A stretch of 64,000 nt of DNA. Origin: Puccinia triticina. Taxonomy: Eukaryota; Basidiomycota; Pucciniomycetes; Pucciniales; Pucciniaceae. The notes beneath the pieces are model-generated. The model was given only the letters and a program-made list of their open reading frames with translations. It had not been told where the DNA came from and did not search any database. How positions within the stretch are numbered: position 1 is the first letter of the stretch; each line of letters opens with the position of its first letter. Position numbers and translations under genes: made by a program. The stretch is taken from positions 4,650,001 through 4,714,000 of the forward strand of contig NC_070562.1 in assembly GCF_026914185.1 (NCBI RefSeq), written 5' to 3'. Positions 11,250-23,377 of this stretch are shown piece after piece.

Positions 11250-11642
11250 CTATGTACCACAAAGCTTAACCAATGTATCTTTTATCGCCTGATGACCACA
11301 TTCCACCATGCCATTTGCCTCCGGATAGTATGGTGTCGTGATTTTTACTTTAATATCTAAATTTTTTAATGAATCCTGGAATTGTGTACCAAATTCTGAT
11401 CCCCCATCCACTACAACTTTCTTGGGCGCCCCATACCAATACACCCAATTTTCTTGAAACCACGCAGCAATTTTTTTAGCTTGAATTTTTTCCATTCCTA
11501 CCGCTTCAATCCATCCAGACAAATCGTCACGCGCAATAACTAAGTACTTCCATCGTCCTGCTTTGATATGTACCGTGTCCAAACTAACTCTTCCGAAAAT
11601 AGTTGATTCTCCTGTGGCATTTTTATCCTCGACTGATGGCAA
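11250..11642 (-). pseudogene. G1 integrase catalytic core
   Basis: Core motifs are visible: VSLDTVHI (first Asp), VVVDGGSEFGTQF (second Asp) and NGMVECGHQAIKDTL (Glu). Upstream at 11643-12026 the zinc-binding domain can be glimpsed but is interrupted by stops, so integrase is not expressible as one piece. Confidence 0.8.
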
Positions 11643-12026
11643 TAATTTACTCCGTTTCTGACATGGTTCGCAAGATTGAACCCATTTTTTAACCGATTTT
11701 TTTAGATTTGGCCACCAGAAACGTAATTTGACTCAACGGTACGTTTCCTCAGTTCCTCAATGGCCCAAGCTTTCATGGAGCGCATGTAAAATTTTCTGTT
11801 GAACTTCTGGCGCTGAAACTACTACCTGTGCAAATGGTTGACTTTTCTTATGTAAAATTCCATTAGAAATAAAGAAAAAAAGAGATTTTCAAATAATATT
11901 TTTAAATTCCTCCATACTCGTGTCCGCCGGTCTATTCATCGTAGATAAGTAAATTTCCAATTTTTTCCAAAAGCCTTCCTGCAAAACCAACACGTCCTCC
12001 CCCAACTTAGCTGTTGTCCCCAACAG

Positions 12027-13947
12027 CTACACCGAAAACGCCTCCTTAGTTCCAAATCCGGGATGAGGATTCACCCATTCTTCATCTTCATCAAAGCAGG
12101 GCGCGTCTCTTTCGTCGGGATCAGGCGGTCGTCTAGAGAGGCCGTCCGGCATTGTAAACGTCTTGGCAGGTGTATGTATTAATTTAAAAGAAAACAACTG
12201 AATAAAAGCAATCCAGCGGTTCATCGGGGCGTTTGGTAAAGACGGGTTATTTATCATGCCAATGAGACATTTAGCGTCCACTTGTGGTTGAAAATATTGC
12301 CCCCATAGAACTACTTGTAATTTTTTAAGTATTTTAGATACACCACAAAGTTTGAGTTTGGATTGAGAATAAGCTGACTCCCGTTTTGAAAATACTTTAG
12401 ATTTGTATTGTACTGGTCAATCCAATCCTTCTTTATCCTCTTGAGTAAGTACTGAACCCGCCGCAATTACGCTAGAATCAACTGACAACTTAATTTTTCC
12501 CGCTTCTTCGCCATAATCTAATTTTTTAAGATTAATATCCGTCCCCACAATCTTTTTTAATGCTTTAAATGCTTCTTGACAGGCGGCTGTCCATTCCCAG
12601 CGCGCATCCTTCCAAGTAAGCCTTCGAAGAGGCGCGGCCAACGTTGAGAAATCTTTAATAAACATTCTAACATAAACACATACCCCCAAAAAACCTCTAA
12701 CTTCCGTTACGCTTTTTGGTATAGGCCAAGTTTCAATTTTGTTTAATTTTTTCTTTGAAATCCGTCGACCTTCTTTACACACAACGTGTCCAACAAGATC
12801 CAACGCCGGTACGCAACAGGCGAATTTTTTAGCAGAAGTTGTAAGACCCGCCTCCTCTATTCTGAACAAAATTCTTTCTAAAGTTACCACATATTCAAAT
12901 ATAAATTTTCTAATCTTTGGATTTTCTTTTAATGTCTCGCCACTGTAATCCGATTCTGGTCCCTTTATACCACCATCATCGATGAAAATAGTAATACCAA
13001 CGTGTTGTGGAATTTCCGGCTGCAGAATCCACATCATTTGCGCCTGGTACACGGCGACAGAGTTGGTGGCTCCCTGAGGTAATCTGGTAAGTTGAAACCG
13101 CCCTAGTGGCGTCTCAAATGTAGTTAATGGTCGAGATTCTGGCGCTAATTCCCTCTCATCACAATTCGAAGTTTGCCGTCTTGTTTTTTAACACAAAACA
13201 CCGGGCTAAAATAACTTGAAAAGGATTGTTTGTAAAGTCCAGTTTTCAAGCGCTCTTGTACTAATTCAATAAATGTTTCTTTGATAGGTCCAGGTATTGG
13301 AATTGGTTTAAGCTGCCACGGATCGTGTGGAATTACTGGAATTACGTAAGGCTTTTCATACGAGTGTTTTAGAATTCCACAATCCGCCTCGGTAAAAGCT
13401 AGCGCTCCTTGTCAAAGAATAATTAAATTACAAAATAGATTATATTCTTCCTCTGATAACCAACCCGAAGGACCAAAATTAATAAGCTTTAATCTTTCTT
13501 CTGTAATCTTTTCTGTAGGCTTAAAGGGAGGTGGATTGGGGGTTAAAGGGGTTTTATATGGATCACGAGATAAAGGCGGTCTGGAAAGTGGAGGGTTTAT
13601 TGATAAAGGCATTGGAGCATTAACAGGTTTAATCTTCTTTTCCACGGTTTTGTATTTGGCGGCGTTACAACTAATTGATTTCCCCGGAATCTCGTGTAGT
13701 TTTGCTGTTTGAAATTCCGGGCCTACTCTAAAAAATCCCGCGTTACAGTGTTTACTGGTAATGTAGTTTGAAATTTTTGATTCCGTGGCGTAAGTATTGG
13801 AACTAAGTATGTCCGGTCCTTCTGATCAATTATAGCTAAAGATTCTCCGCCCGTTTTGTTATACTTAATTGTAGCTCTGACTTCGACTAAGAATGGTTTG
13901 CCGAGTATAAATTGTAAAGCGCCTCGCGCCACCCAGAAATGAACAAC
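12027..13947 (-). pseudogene. G1 protease end, reverse transcriptase and RNase H, broken
   Basis: Reading minus-strand: a protease-to-RT linker (KPFLVEVRATIKY), a Pro-rich linker (13645-13412), RT palm with ITIFIDDGG at about 12985 (IDD instead of YVDD), the RT connection (TEVRGFLGVCVYVRMFIKDF), RNase H (KLSVDSSVIAAGSVLTQED) and its end (LSRRPPDP at 12150). Stops and frameshifts at 13723, near 13650, 13411-13053 and 12417 divide it. This pattern marks an old, inactive copy. Confidence 0.85.
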
Positions 13948-15465
13948 TCAAGTAAGTCTTCCTATAGTTACTTCAACTCCTTCGGCAATCCCGATGATTC
14001 CCGTATGATTTCCACCAATTCCTTTCAAGTTCATTGGTTTTTCCGTAACTACAAGACCTAATTCCTGCGCTAAGTTTTCCGGAATCAAATTAACCATAGA
14101 TCCCGTGCCTAACAAGGCTTCTTCCTCCCTATTATTTATATTAAGCCTAATATAACCAAGAGGGCACAAGTAATGAGTGGTAAATAGATCTGAAGAGTTT
14201 TCTATTTCCAATTCTGCATGATTAGCTGAGTTGGCCTCTTCATTTGGTACACGTTGATTAGATATTTTCTTTTTGAAGATATCTACAACTCCATTTGATA
14301 TAGCAAAGATTTCGCCATAGCTCAGTGTCATTCGACCTTCTGACAACATTATTTTGGCGGTTTCTTCTTCTATTCCCGGGAATTCCTTCGCCAAAGTACG
14401 TTCTAGGTGAGTTTTTCTGACTGGCTTTTCTTTTTCAACTTCCTCTTCATCTGATTCTTCAAATCTGACTTTAGTGGATACAGTTTTGAGTTTAGATGGT
14501 TCCTTAGTGATCTTTTGTGCTGTAGCTTTCTGGAGAAGATCATCGACATCTACATCCATCACCGCTTCCTTTCCACTTTTAACTCGCTTTCCGCTCCCCA
14601 AATTATCCGGCTCCTTTTCCGACCGTGTTCGTTTTCCGACGTCCACCTCGTAAGTCGCGCGTTCCTCCGGTTTGTATTCTTCAAGCTGTCCAAATGAAGA
14701 AGTCATAACATTTGCCGCTGATTCCTTATATCTATCAACAACTTCTTTAATAGGGCGACGAGTATTCCATGGGATCACCGTGTTGTTTGGTAAGAAATAA
14801 TCTCGTCCTTCTCTTTTAACTAAACCTTGCGCTTCATCAAACAAAAATTTACTACAGTTATTATTTCCATGGGTTTCTTGGAAACAATAAAAGCATTTGA
14901 AGTCTGGATTTTTGTACGGCGCTTTGACTGGAGTAGAATCTGTTGTCATATGGGGTTGAATCATTTTACCAGCCGTTAAAGAGGCTAACTGTTTGGTTAA
15001 ATCTTGTATTTGTTTTTCAAATTTTTCCACAACAGGCTTTTCCCGTTCTATGACCTGCTCAAGTTTATCCTTTGATTTTTCGACATTTGATGAAGAAGGT
15101 AAATTTTCTGATTCCTTGTGTCCGCTCCATAAATCTCGTCTTTCTAGGATAGATGCTGATTGAACCTCACGCTGAATGTATCGCAATAAGACGCTAGATT
15201 TTGGCAGAATATCGCCGCCATCCTTTGATATTTCCATCTGATCATCTCGAATTAATTCTTTAGTGACAGTTGAACCTAATTGTCGACTAAGCGCCCCCAA
15301 AAGCATCTCTTGAAATTCTTCCAGGCTAGCGTTGTACCCCATTCGAACCAGATAGTGCGTTATAGTTTCAAATTTTGTTTTAAAAATTTTAAATTCACTG
15401 AGTGTACTGATTCCGCCCTTCTTGATTGCGGCGTTGACCAAGTTTTTTAGATCTTTATTGGTGTA
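13948..15465 (-). pseudogene. G1 Gag C-terminal part and protease
   Basis: From 15465 the frame begins YTNKDLKNLVNAAIKK, which continues in frame from PLVK at 25091 once Helitron A is removed. It includes a C-x2-C-x4-H knuckle (CFYCFQETHGNNNC), acidic/basic linkers and the protease fold (ALLGTGSMVNLIPENLAQ). The catalytic motif should be LLDTGS; here Asp is Gly (GGC), so the protease is dead. A TGA at 13950-13948 ends the frame. The first ~40 codons of the open frame to the right of 15465 lie in Helitron sequence and are not Gag. Confidence 0.85.
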
Positions 15466-15862
15466 TCCAAGATTATTAAAGACACAGTTTTTCCACAAAA
15501 GAAAAAAAAAAAAGGTCATGGGTTCCCCCTTACAATTTGTCAAAATAAAAAAAACAAAATACAAGGGTTTCCCCTTACAACAAAACAACAAAACAAATTA
15601 CAAGGTCATTATAAATACAACATAAATAAAAAATTCAAATATGAAATGCCCCCAAACAACACCAAAGGTGTTGTGAACAGCAATGGGTGTTGCATCTGGG
15701 CCAACCTCCAGCCCGCGTCAAGAGCGCGGGTCAAAAAGGAAGGGCCTTGAGGGCCCCCATCCCGCGGCAAAGGCTGCAGAACCCGGGGGGCCCACTCTTT
15801 AGCCCCTCAAACTGTGCAAGTGCAACAGCGGAGGGGGTTGAGGACGAACCGCACGCTGGAAG

Positions 15863-16069
15863 TGTTGAGTCTGAGATCAGCGCACACAAGGTTGGGCGAG
15901 TGGAGATGAGTGTGGAAGGATGAGGAGAGGAGACCTTCCACGTGCGCTGTCTCAGGTATACTAACAACATGTGAAGTGGGTGTGAAATGTGAGAAATGTG
16001 AAATACATGTATGTAGACTAGCAGAGAGAAAGAAACTAAGATAGGAAACACCGGTTGACTAACTTAACA
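15863..16069 (-). repeat. C1 3' LTR
   Basis: 207 bp, preceded on the minus strand by the polypurine tract GCAAGGGGGGG (16070-16080). It carries ACTAG once more than the 5' LTR. Confidence 0.95.
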
Positions 16070-16299
16070 CCCCCCCTTGCTTCATACATGAAAAGAAAAG
16101 AAAGAACAGTGAAGAAGGAAGAAAGAAAAAAATATAATAAAAAAAGAGAAACAGAGAAAGGAATTCAAGGAGAGAAGGTGTGGGAGAGAGGGAGAAAACA
16201 AAATGAAGAGTGTAGGGTTAGAACAGATAAGTGAGAGGGAAGATGAGGGAGAGGAAGAGGGTAGAGAGGGAGGGAGAGAGGAATTGGGGATGTCCAGAG

Positions 16300-19200
16300 T
16301 CATTGAACAATGCCAAACAGAGCACGGTGTCTTTCCAGGGCGACGCGGGGTAGGGGTTTAGTGAGCATGTCTGCGAGCATGTTAGCCGTTGAGACGTGGA
16401 GAAGAGAGATTTGTCCCTCTTGAACACATTCCCGGATGAATTGGTATCTTGCGTCGATATGCTTGGTCCTGGAGTGATGCTCGGGATTCTTTGCGAGAGC
16501 CTCCGCGCCTTCATTGTCGACGTGGAGAGGAATGGCTGTGTCTGGACGAAGACGTAGTTCCGTGAGGAGATGACGGAGCCACAGGCCCTCCTTGCACGAG
16601 TCGGAGAGAGCCTTATACTCCGCCTTAGTGCTGGAAAGAGAGACAGTCGCCTGTTTGCGCGACTTCCATGAGATGGCGCCATCTCCGATCCTGTAGGTGT
16701 ATGCGGAAGTGGACCGACGGTCGTCGCGGTCTTCAGCCCAGTCGGAATCCAAGTAGCTGGAACATTCGAGCGCACCGCCCAGACGTAACTTGAGATCTTT
16801 GGTGGTGACGAGGTAGTTGAGGATGCGTTGGCCAGCTTGCCAGTGAGCTTCTGATGGGTCGCGTAAATGTTGAGATAAGAGGTTCACCGCAAAGGCGATG
16901 TCAGGGCGGGTGCATTGGGACACCCACAGTAGGGACCCGATTAGTTGAGGATAGGGGCTGGAAGAAACAGGATTGGTCTTATGCCGTTGACCAAGGTTTT
17001 TGAAGTTGGAATCAGTGGGTGTGGCAACTGGAACGTGATTGCCGCCAAGGAAACGGTCGCGTAACTCCGAGATATAATGTGCTTGATTGAGAAAGAGATG
17101 TTTATTGGAGATGTCCCTGGAGATCTTCAACGATAAGAAGTGACTGAGCTCTTCGTCAGCACCAACCTTGAAACGCTTGCCAACCTCCGAGATGATGGAG
17201 TCAACAAAAAGTGGCTCCCCAACAATTGCCAGGTCATCGACGTGTGTGGTGAGAGCGCCTACAAGGTTCCCTGCGTGCAGTTTGAAGTACAGAGTTGGAT
17301 CGTATTGTGAGTTGGTGAGCCCGAGGCCGATTAGTGCCTTGTGGAGCTCGATGTTCCACTGGCGTGGAGATTGTTTCAAGCCATACAGAGACCGGTTTAC
17401 CTCGCAGACCTAATCCGGGTGTCGGGGATCTTCAAATCCGGGCGGTTGTTCCATGAATAGGGGTTTGTCCAGGTGGCCATTCAGAAATGCTGTTTTGAAG
17501 TCAACTTGGCGACCTTTCCAGCCGCGGCTGGCGAGTAACGAGAAGATCAATCGGAGAGTTTTGAGCCGTAAGGTGGGAGAGAAGACCTCATCATAGTCGA
17601 GACCTTTGATTTGGGAATAGCCCATTGCCACAAGACGTGCTTTGAGTTTCTGGATTGTATTATCAGGGCGTCTCTTGATCTTGAATACCCATTTGGATTT
17701 GATGATGCGCCGTTTTTTGGGACGAGGGACCAGACGCCAGGTCTGCATTCCAATGAGCGATGCAAACTTGTCCTCCGCTGCTTTGAGCCAGCGGTGTTTG
17801 TTCGGAGATTTAATGAGCTGTTGCCAGGTTTTTGGGGTGTCAAGGTCCTCACCAGTGTCTGTCTTCTTGGACCACTGGCTGTAGCGGTCCGGCGCCCTGC
17901 GTTCGCGAGTTGGTCAGCGAGGGGGTGGATATTTGTGACTTGGCGAAGAAGGAGGAGGGATAGGAGGTGGGGAAGGGGAAGGTGATGCGGATCTGGGAAG
18001 GGGGGGAAGGGAAATGATTGATATTTCTGTTGATGGTGAGTCCCCGGCGGACAGGCTCGAGGGAGGATGTTGGGGAGAGAGTGGGGGGGAAGCTTTCGTT
18101 GGTTGCTTGACATGAGAGGTGATGGAGTCAACCGAAGCGGGAGGCTTTGAGCTAGACACCTCATCTGGTACGGGCCACAAGACCTCTACGGTTATGGGTT
18201 CGGGATGAGAGTTTAGTTTGGAGCCATATGGGAAAGTGGAGTCATGAAATATTACATCACGCGATTTGACTACCAACCGCCTCTCAAGGTCCCAGAGGCG
18301 GAAACCGTTACCGTTCGAAATGTACGACAAAAGAATGGAAGCCCGGCCTTTGTTGTTGAGCTTCTTCCGGTTTGCCTCTGGTACTTTGTACCATACCAGG
18401 CAGCCGAATGGATGTAGAGATTTGAGATCGACTTCTGGGGATTCCAGAATAGATGAGGGTGAGAGAAAGCCCCGCGGAGTGTTGCAGGGAAAAGAATTGT
18501 GTGGGTATAGAGCGTGCCGGAGGGCGTCAGCCCAGAAGGATTTGGGGAGTTTTGATTGAAGTAAAGACGATCTGACAAGGTTCCCTATCGTTCGGTTCGT
18601 TCTTTCAGCCACACCATTCAATTCGGGTGAGTGTGGTGGACCCGGGTCATGTTTGATGCCTGCGGAAGCTAAGTAGGATATGAACTCAGATGACATATAC
18701 TCTCCACCGTTGTCTGTCCGTAGAGCCATGATCTTGTGTTGACCCGATTTCTCAAATTGTGCGCGAAACAGTTTGAAGCATGCAAACGAATCGCTTTTTA
18801 ATTTCATGGGGAAAACAATGAGAAACTTGGAACAGTCGTCGATGAAGGTAATGAAATATTTGTATCCCTCCCTCGATACTACCTCATAGGACCCAACATC
18901 CGAATGAATGAGCTGACCAGGGGAGGAAGACTGATGAGCGGACCAAGATTTGAAGGCTTTTCGATGCATTTTTGACTGAACGCACACCGGACACTGTTGG
19001 ACTTCAATTTTGTTCATCACTGAGGGGACAATGTTGTGGCGTTTTAGCACAGATTTCAGCGGTTTCAGACCAAGGTGAGAGAATGGATAGTGATATCCAA
19101 GTAAGGAGTGGTCTATGGACCTGGGAGTTAGAGGAGAAGATGAATAGGAGCTCACAGGCTCGGCTGGCAAGTAGAAGAGATTTCCCCTTCTGTATCCCCG

Positions 19201-20565
19201 CCCGACGAGGGTTCCGCTGACCTGAGTACCGGCACTGTTGTAGAAATCGCACGAGGTTCAATTGAATACCACGGTGAGACCGCCATTGCATAGGCCAGCA
19301 ACCAAGAGTAGAGGTTTGTGGAGGGAGGGGACCACGAGGGTGTCTACAGACTGATCGCCGTCGATTGGGAGTTTGGAACGGCCTTTGTGTGTGGCCTCGA
19401 CATCGGAATCATCTGCTAGCCTGATGGGTGTTCGATCCGGTTTGAGGTTCGTGACCGTTGAGGCATCCGGAGTCATGGACATAGAGCAGCCTGAGTCTAT
19501 ATTTGCGTCTCCACTGGATGGAAGACCAAGCGAGGCGGAAAGTGAGACAACCGCGTTGTCTGCCTTAACAATCACTTCAGGGTTGGAGTAGTCAGACTCC
19601 TCCTTGGTGACATGGGCCTGAGGCGACTGTCCTAAAGTGGCAGCCGAGGTTCTTCCTGCCCTTGTTACCGGTTTGTTGGAGGACGAGTCCTTTTCTTGCT
19701 GGCTGGCCTCCCAGCGGGCTTTCTGAGCAGCTTTGTGATTGGCGATGAGCTTGCGGGTGTTGTTGCACAAGTTCAAGTCGTGGGAATCGCTGTTGCAAAG
19801 TGGGCAGCAACGGGTTTTCTTGGAGGGATCGTTACGAGAACCTTTAGAGCCGTTCGAAGGGAGGTTTGGCTTGGGAGGGTTAGTTTTTGTGGAAGAGACA
19901 GAGATGATATCTCCCTGCGATTCGCGACAAACTGCTTCGTTCTTTAGCGCGGAAACGATTGTTTTGGTCTTGACCCCCTCCTGATTCATCAGACCAGACA
20001 CGCAGTGGATCCACTCTGGGGGAATTGAACCAAGAAGGGCGGCGTTGTGAACATCGTCTGGCGTGAGTGGTTTTTCAGGAGTGATGAGGGTGTTCAATCG
20101 TTCGTATGACTTAGCCAAAGATTCGATGTGAGAGTTGATATCATCGCCCTCCATTCGAGCATTCAGCATCTTGCGGATCCAACAGACACGACCACCAGTT
20201 GAGGAGTCCTGGTGGGCTCGAGACAGATCATTCCAAATCCTCGCGGCGTCGTCTTCGTCAGCAAGATGACGGAGATTAGCTTCTTCGATGATCTGAACCA
20301 GGACGGCGCAAACCAGGTCGTTGTCCTCGCTCCATGTAGAGGCTTGTTGGTTGGTGGCCACCGCTGTGAGAACATGGTTTACCTTTGCTGACTTGAAAAC
20401 TTGGAGAACCACCTTCTTCCAGTTGAGGTAGTTCGAGTCGGCACCCGGTGCCTTGAGAATTGGAAGACGGGCTGTCGATATTTTTGAGTGAGTGGTCGAC
20501 ATTTTGGAGTTGAGGTCGACGTTGGTGTGAGTAGGCGGGTCTTCTTTTGTGTCGGATGACATCAC
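16300..20565 (-). pseudogene. C1 gag-pol polyprotein with three in-frame stops
   Basis: One frame runs from the ATG at 20565 to 16300. Gag (435 codons) ends with a knuckle CPLCNSDSHDLNLC and protease NIDSGCSMSM. Integrase (19170-17914) shows HLGL...CPVCVQSK, HSDVGSYE, RTDNGGEY and NGVAERTNRT. RT and RNase H (17748-16300) show KSKWVFKIKRRPD, VDDLAIVGEP, LDSDWAEDRDDRRSTSAY and HTKHIDARY-like motifs. Stops in frame: TGA 19258-19260, TGA 17914-17916, TAG 17410-17412; the last replaces a Trp present in the related copy C2 (HPDWVCEV). No frameshift is seen. With LTRs nearly identical, either the stops came fast after insertion or the copy was mobilised in trans. Confidence 0.93.
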
Positions 20566-20678
20566 AAGCAGAGAGAAGAAGACAGGTGATCCTTTTTGAG
20601 ATCCACGAAACGGTAGTACTCGCTATGCCGGTATTTAACGTGCTTGGCGATGCTGTTTGTAGCTGGAGGCTAGCTGGT

Positions 20679-20688
20679 GCTCATAACC
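20679..20688 (-). other. C1 primer-binding site, half-tRNA type
   Basis: Immediately next to the 5' LTR the plus strand reads GCTCATAACC, the anticodon loop of methionine tRNA (CTCATAA around anticodon CAT), so the minus strand is complementary to it. Copia elements are known to prime from a 5' half-fragment of initiator tRNA-Met. The match past 10 nt was not verified against a rust tRNA. Confidence 0.7.
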
Positions 20689-20890
20689 TGTTGAGTCTGA
20701 GATCAGCGCACACGAGGTTGGGCGAGTGGAGATGAGTGTGGAAGGATGAGGAGAGGAGACCTTCCACGTGCGCTGTCTCAGGTATACTAACAACATGTGA
20801 AATGGGTGTGAAATGTGAGAAATGTGAAATACATGTATGTAGCAGAGAGAAAGAAACTAAGATAGGAAACACCGGTTGACTAACTTAACA
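20689..20890 (-). repeat. C1 5' LTR
   Basis: 202 bp, TG...CA ends, flanked on the right by target copy GGAAG (20891-20895). Confidence 0.95.
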
Positions 20891-21170
20891 GGAAGTACAG
20901 CGGCAGAGGACGCCCTGGGGTATAGAATCACAACCCCCAGCTGTTTATATAGAACGACTGATCCACCCAGCCCTTGCCAGACTCCACCTTGGAAGCTGCA
21001 TGCAGCCTGGACAATGATACCGCCGCCGCCGCCACCGCCACACTGTTGCCTGAGTCTCATGCCTGATTGACCAATCACACGCGCCACGCTCCCCGTTGCC
21101 TAGACACTTGCAAGGCACAACCAACAAATCTGATCCCTGTGACATCTATACCCCGCAAGTGCCTTGATTG
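20891..21170 (+). other. Helitron A 5' module, continued after C1
   Basis: With 15780-15862 this forms a module (CCCCTCAAACTG...GCACAAGTGCAACAGCGG) also found at 55090-55190 in Helitron B and, more diverged, at 39590-39720 in Helitron C. After it come a TATA-like GTTTATATAG (about 20942) and a short GCC-triplet run (21021-21045). It could be a Helitron-borne promoter. No coding frame is evident. Confidence 0.5.
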
Positions 21171-21179
21171 GCCGTACCG

Positions 21180-21585
21180 GTCATTGAGAGTTGGCGAGTC
21201 CCCTTGATGACCGGTCTGATTGGTCATCAAGAGGATATGTGTGTCCCCTTGATGACCGGCAAAGACCAGTCATCAAGAGGAGATGTGAGTCCCCTCGATG
21301 ACCGGCAAATACCGGTCATCGACATCTCAATGACCGGTCTGTGCCGGTCATCGAGAGGTGGTGAGTCCTCTTGATGACCAGTCTGACCGGTCATTGAGAG
21401 GAGATGTGAGTCCCCTCAATGACCGGCAAATACTGGTCATTGACAGCTGTTAGTCACCACAATGACCAACACAAACCTGTCATTGAGAGCTGTGAGTCCT
21501 CTTGATGACTGGTCTGACCAGTCATTGAGAGGAGTTGTGAGTCCCCTCGATGACCGGCAAAGAATTGTCATTGAGAGTGCGAAAG
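21180..21585 (+). repeat. hairpin tandem array of Helitron A
   Basis: Imperfect tandem units contain inverted repeats such as GATGACCGG-CAAATA-CCGGTCATC separated by GAGTCCCCT spacers. Related units (GATGACYGG) make up the larger array of Helitron C at 40619-41700. Function unknown. Confidence 0.8.
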
Positions 21586-21802
21586 CGCGTCATCCACCTG
21601 CAAAGGCCTGCATCGACAGAAAGTGAAACCTGAAACTCAATCCCAATTCATCCGCCGTTTGCGCCGCTCAAACCCTTCAAAATCCTCCTCATCCTCGTCA
21701 AACACAAATTCAAATAGCAGGAATAACAAGAAGCCAGCACCCAATGCATCTAACTTTTATGGGTTGTCACTACCAGGCCAACCCAAGAATTCCCAGCTGA
21801 TA

Positions 21803-22294
21803 CTGTATGTACAATACCTCTCATTCTCGCCGCCCAAGTCGACAATTGAGCCCAAGAAGGAATCCTACAGGTACATCTGTGGAGAAAGCTTTGCTGGACA
21901 ATACATACCTTATATCAGTCCGTTTTTTCTGTTATTATCTCTCACTCACACAAGCTTTAATACTAACATATCTATGCTGATTATGGTCCCACCAACCAAC
22001 AGCTCAGTGCCAAACTGGATAGAATCCTGACACGCAACGGATGCGTTGACCCAATCAACCAATACCTGGTCTATTCAGAATTTCCCTTCAAAATCGGGCT
22101 CTTCAGCCCGGCCTCAAAAGCGGCCGATATACCGTTCAAATGTATGTCATCCCCACTCGTCCTCTTCTGCACTTCCTCTTTCTCTTGCCGTGTATCAGTG
22201 TGAATTCATAGAATATCTGTCTGAACATGTACAACATTTGGCTTGCGGATATGTATCTAGCATGTGGCCTAACCAATGACTCGCCGCCACCGCT
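21803..22294 (+). pseudogene. captured serine carboxypeptidase (S10) fragment
   Basis: The frame contains RYICGESFAGQYIPYIS, the catalytic-serine block of S10 carboxypeptidases (GESYAG in the family). After a GT-AG gap (about 21924-22002) it continues LSAKLDRILTRNGCVDPINQ and YLVYSEFPFKIGLFS, matching the region that in KEX1/CPY-type enzymes reads IGNGWIDP..QY. A further piece follows another intron-like gap (CEFIEYLSEHVQHLACG, 22199-22250). The N-terminal and the Asp/His catalytic parts are missing, and a solo LTR cuts it off at 22300. Intron-containing capture means copying from genomic DNA, as Helitrons do. Confidence 0.65.
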
Positions 22295-22299
22295 CCCGT

Positions 22300-23133
22300 T
22301 GTGAGCCTGTGTCTCTTGTGTGACAACAGGACACAAGGAAAATGGGGGGACTCTGGTTGGATTTCTTGGGATAAAGAAATACAAACAGAGAGAGAAGAAA
22401 GAAAGAGAAGATCAGGCCTAGACTTTAAGTCTTAATTAATTGATCTGGGCTATTCTCAACCTGGAAAAGTTGGATGCCAGCTGTGCAAGGCCAAGAAAGA
22501 GTGCAACAGCCTCCACTCACAACAAGGAAACGTTGGTGGGATTCAGAAGTAGGGTTACTACTCTGCTCTGGTTTTGTAGGTCTTAACCAGAGATAACCTT
22601 TTGATCTTTTAAGATTGAAAGAGTTGAAGAAAAGAAGAAACAGTCAAGAGCAACAGAGTTTCCCTCTGGATAAGCAAGGTTCAGTGAAAAGAGTCTACTT
22701 ACTGTCAATATCCTAGGCGCCTGTGACGGTAGGTATACTGGGAGCGTGGTAGTCTCTTTGGTGGTGATCCTGGGTTATCTGGGGTGTGGTTCTGGTGTGC
22801 TGAAGTCTGTGGATCCTCCAGCTGCATGGGGGATCCTGACTTCGAAAATTTTCAAAGTTGGATGACATAATCACACATGTACATGTGGTTGGGAGCGCTC
22901 AGGCACGATTACACGGCGCTGCTGCGCATGTGTGTCACAAACCACAAACTCTATGAAGGAGTAGAGATATTGTAAAGTGATCAGTGAACACTAGGGTCAA
23001 AATTGCATGAGAAATCAGAATCTGAAGTCAAAACAACCTTATGTCTTAAGGTTAAAAAGATATGAGCACATTTAGGTATAAAATGGAGATAAAAGGCAGT
23101 TTTAGGTCAACTGTGTTGACTCTAAGGCTGACA
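22300..23133 (-). repeat. solo LTR, family S, copy 1
   Basis: TGTGAGCCTG...CTAAGGCTGACA, flanked by exact 5-bp duplications CCCGT (22295-22299 and 23134-23138). The same LTR occurs on the plus strand at 32734-33635 and 42933-43904. No internal element region is attached. Confidence 0.92.
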
Positions 23134-23377
23134 CCCGTCGCTCCCAAACTGTACAGGGGGGACTTAATTCCACAGGGATTCCTTCCAGGAGCTTAGTGGA
23201 GCCGTTGAAGTCGTTCGCGGGCCAGACGCCTTGAAAGCCAAGCAGGCAACTGCGCAGTCAGAGAGCGCAACCTTGTCAAGTTGTTCAGTGAGTTGCACAT
23301 CCATTCCAATTGCAGCATTGTACGGTGCTTGCAAGATGACAAGCAACTTCTAATGTGGTCTCTCTCTCCTACACAGA

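Larger units (their letters stand above)
15863..20890 (-). mobile_element. Ty1/copia retrotransposon C1, young insertion
   Basis: LTRs (TGTTGAGTCTG...CTTAACA as read on plus) lie at 15863-16069 and 20689-20890. The 5-bp target duplication GGAAG is exact (15858-15862 and 20891-20895). The interrupted sequence, cgcacgct-ggaag-tacag, continues across it and matches an uninterrupted copy in Helitron B (about 55140-55160). LTRs differ by two substitutions and one 5-bp indel, so insertion was recent relative to its neighbours. Domain order on the minus strand is Gag, protease, integrase, RT, RNase H. Confidence 0.96.

Noticed and set aside
23164..23346. 60-codon minus-strand frame upstream of the GLTP piece
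   Set aside because: Opposite to the GLTP exons and without similarity to a known family.
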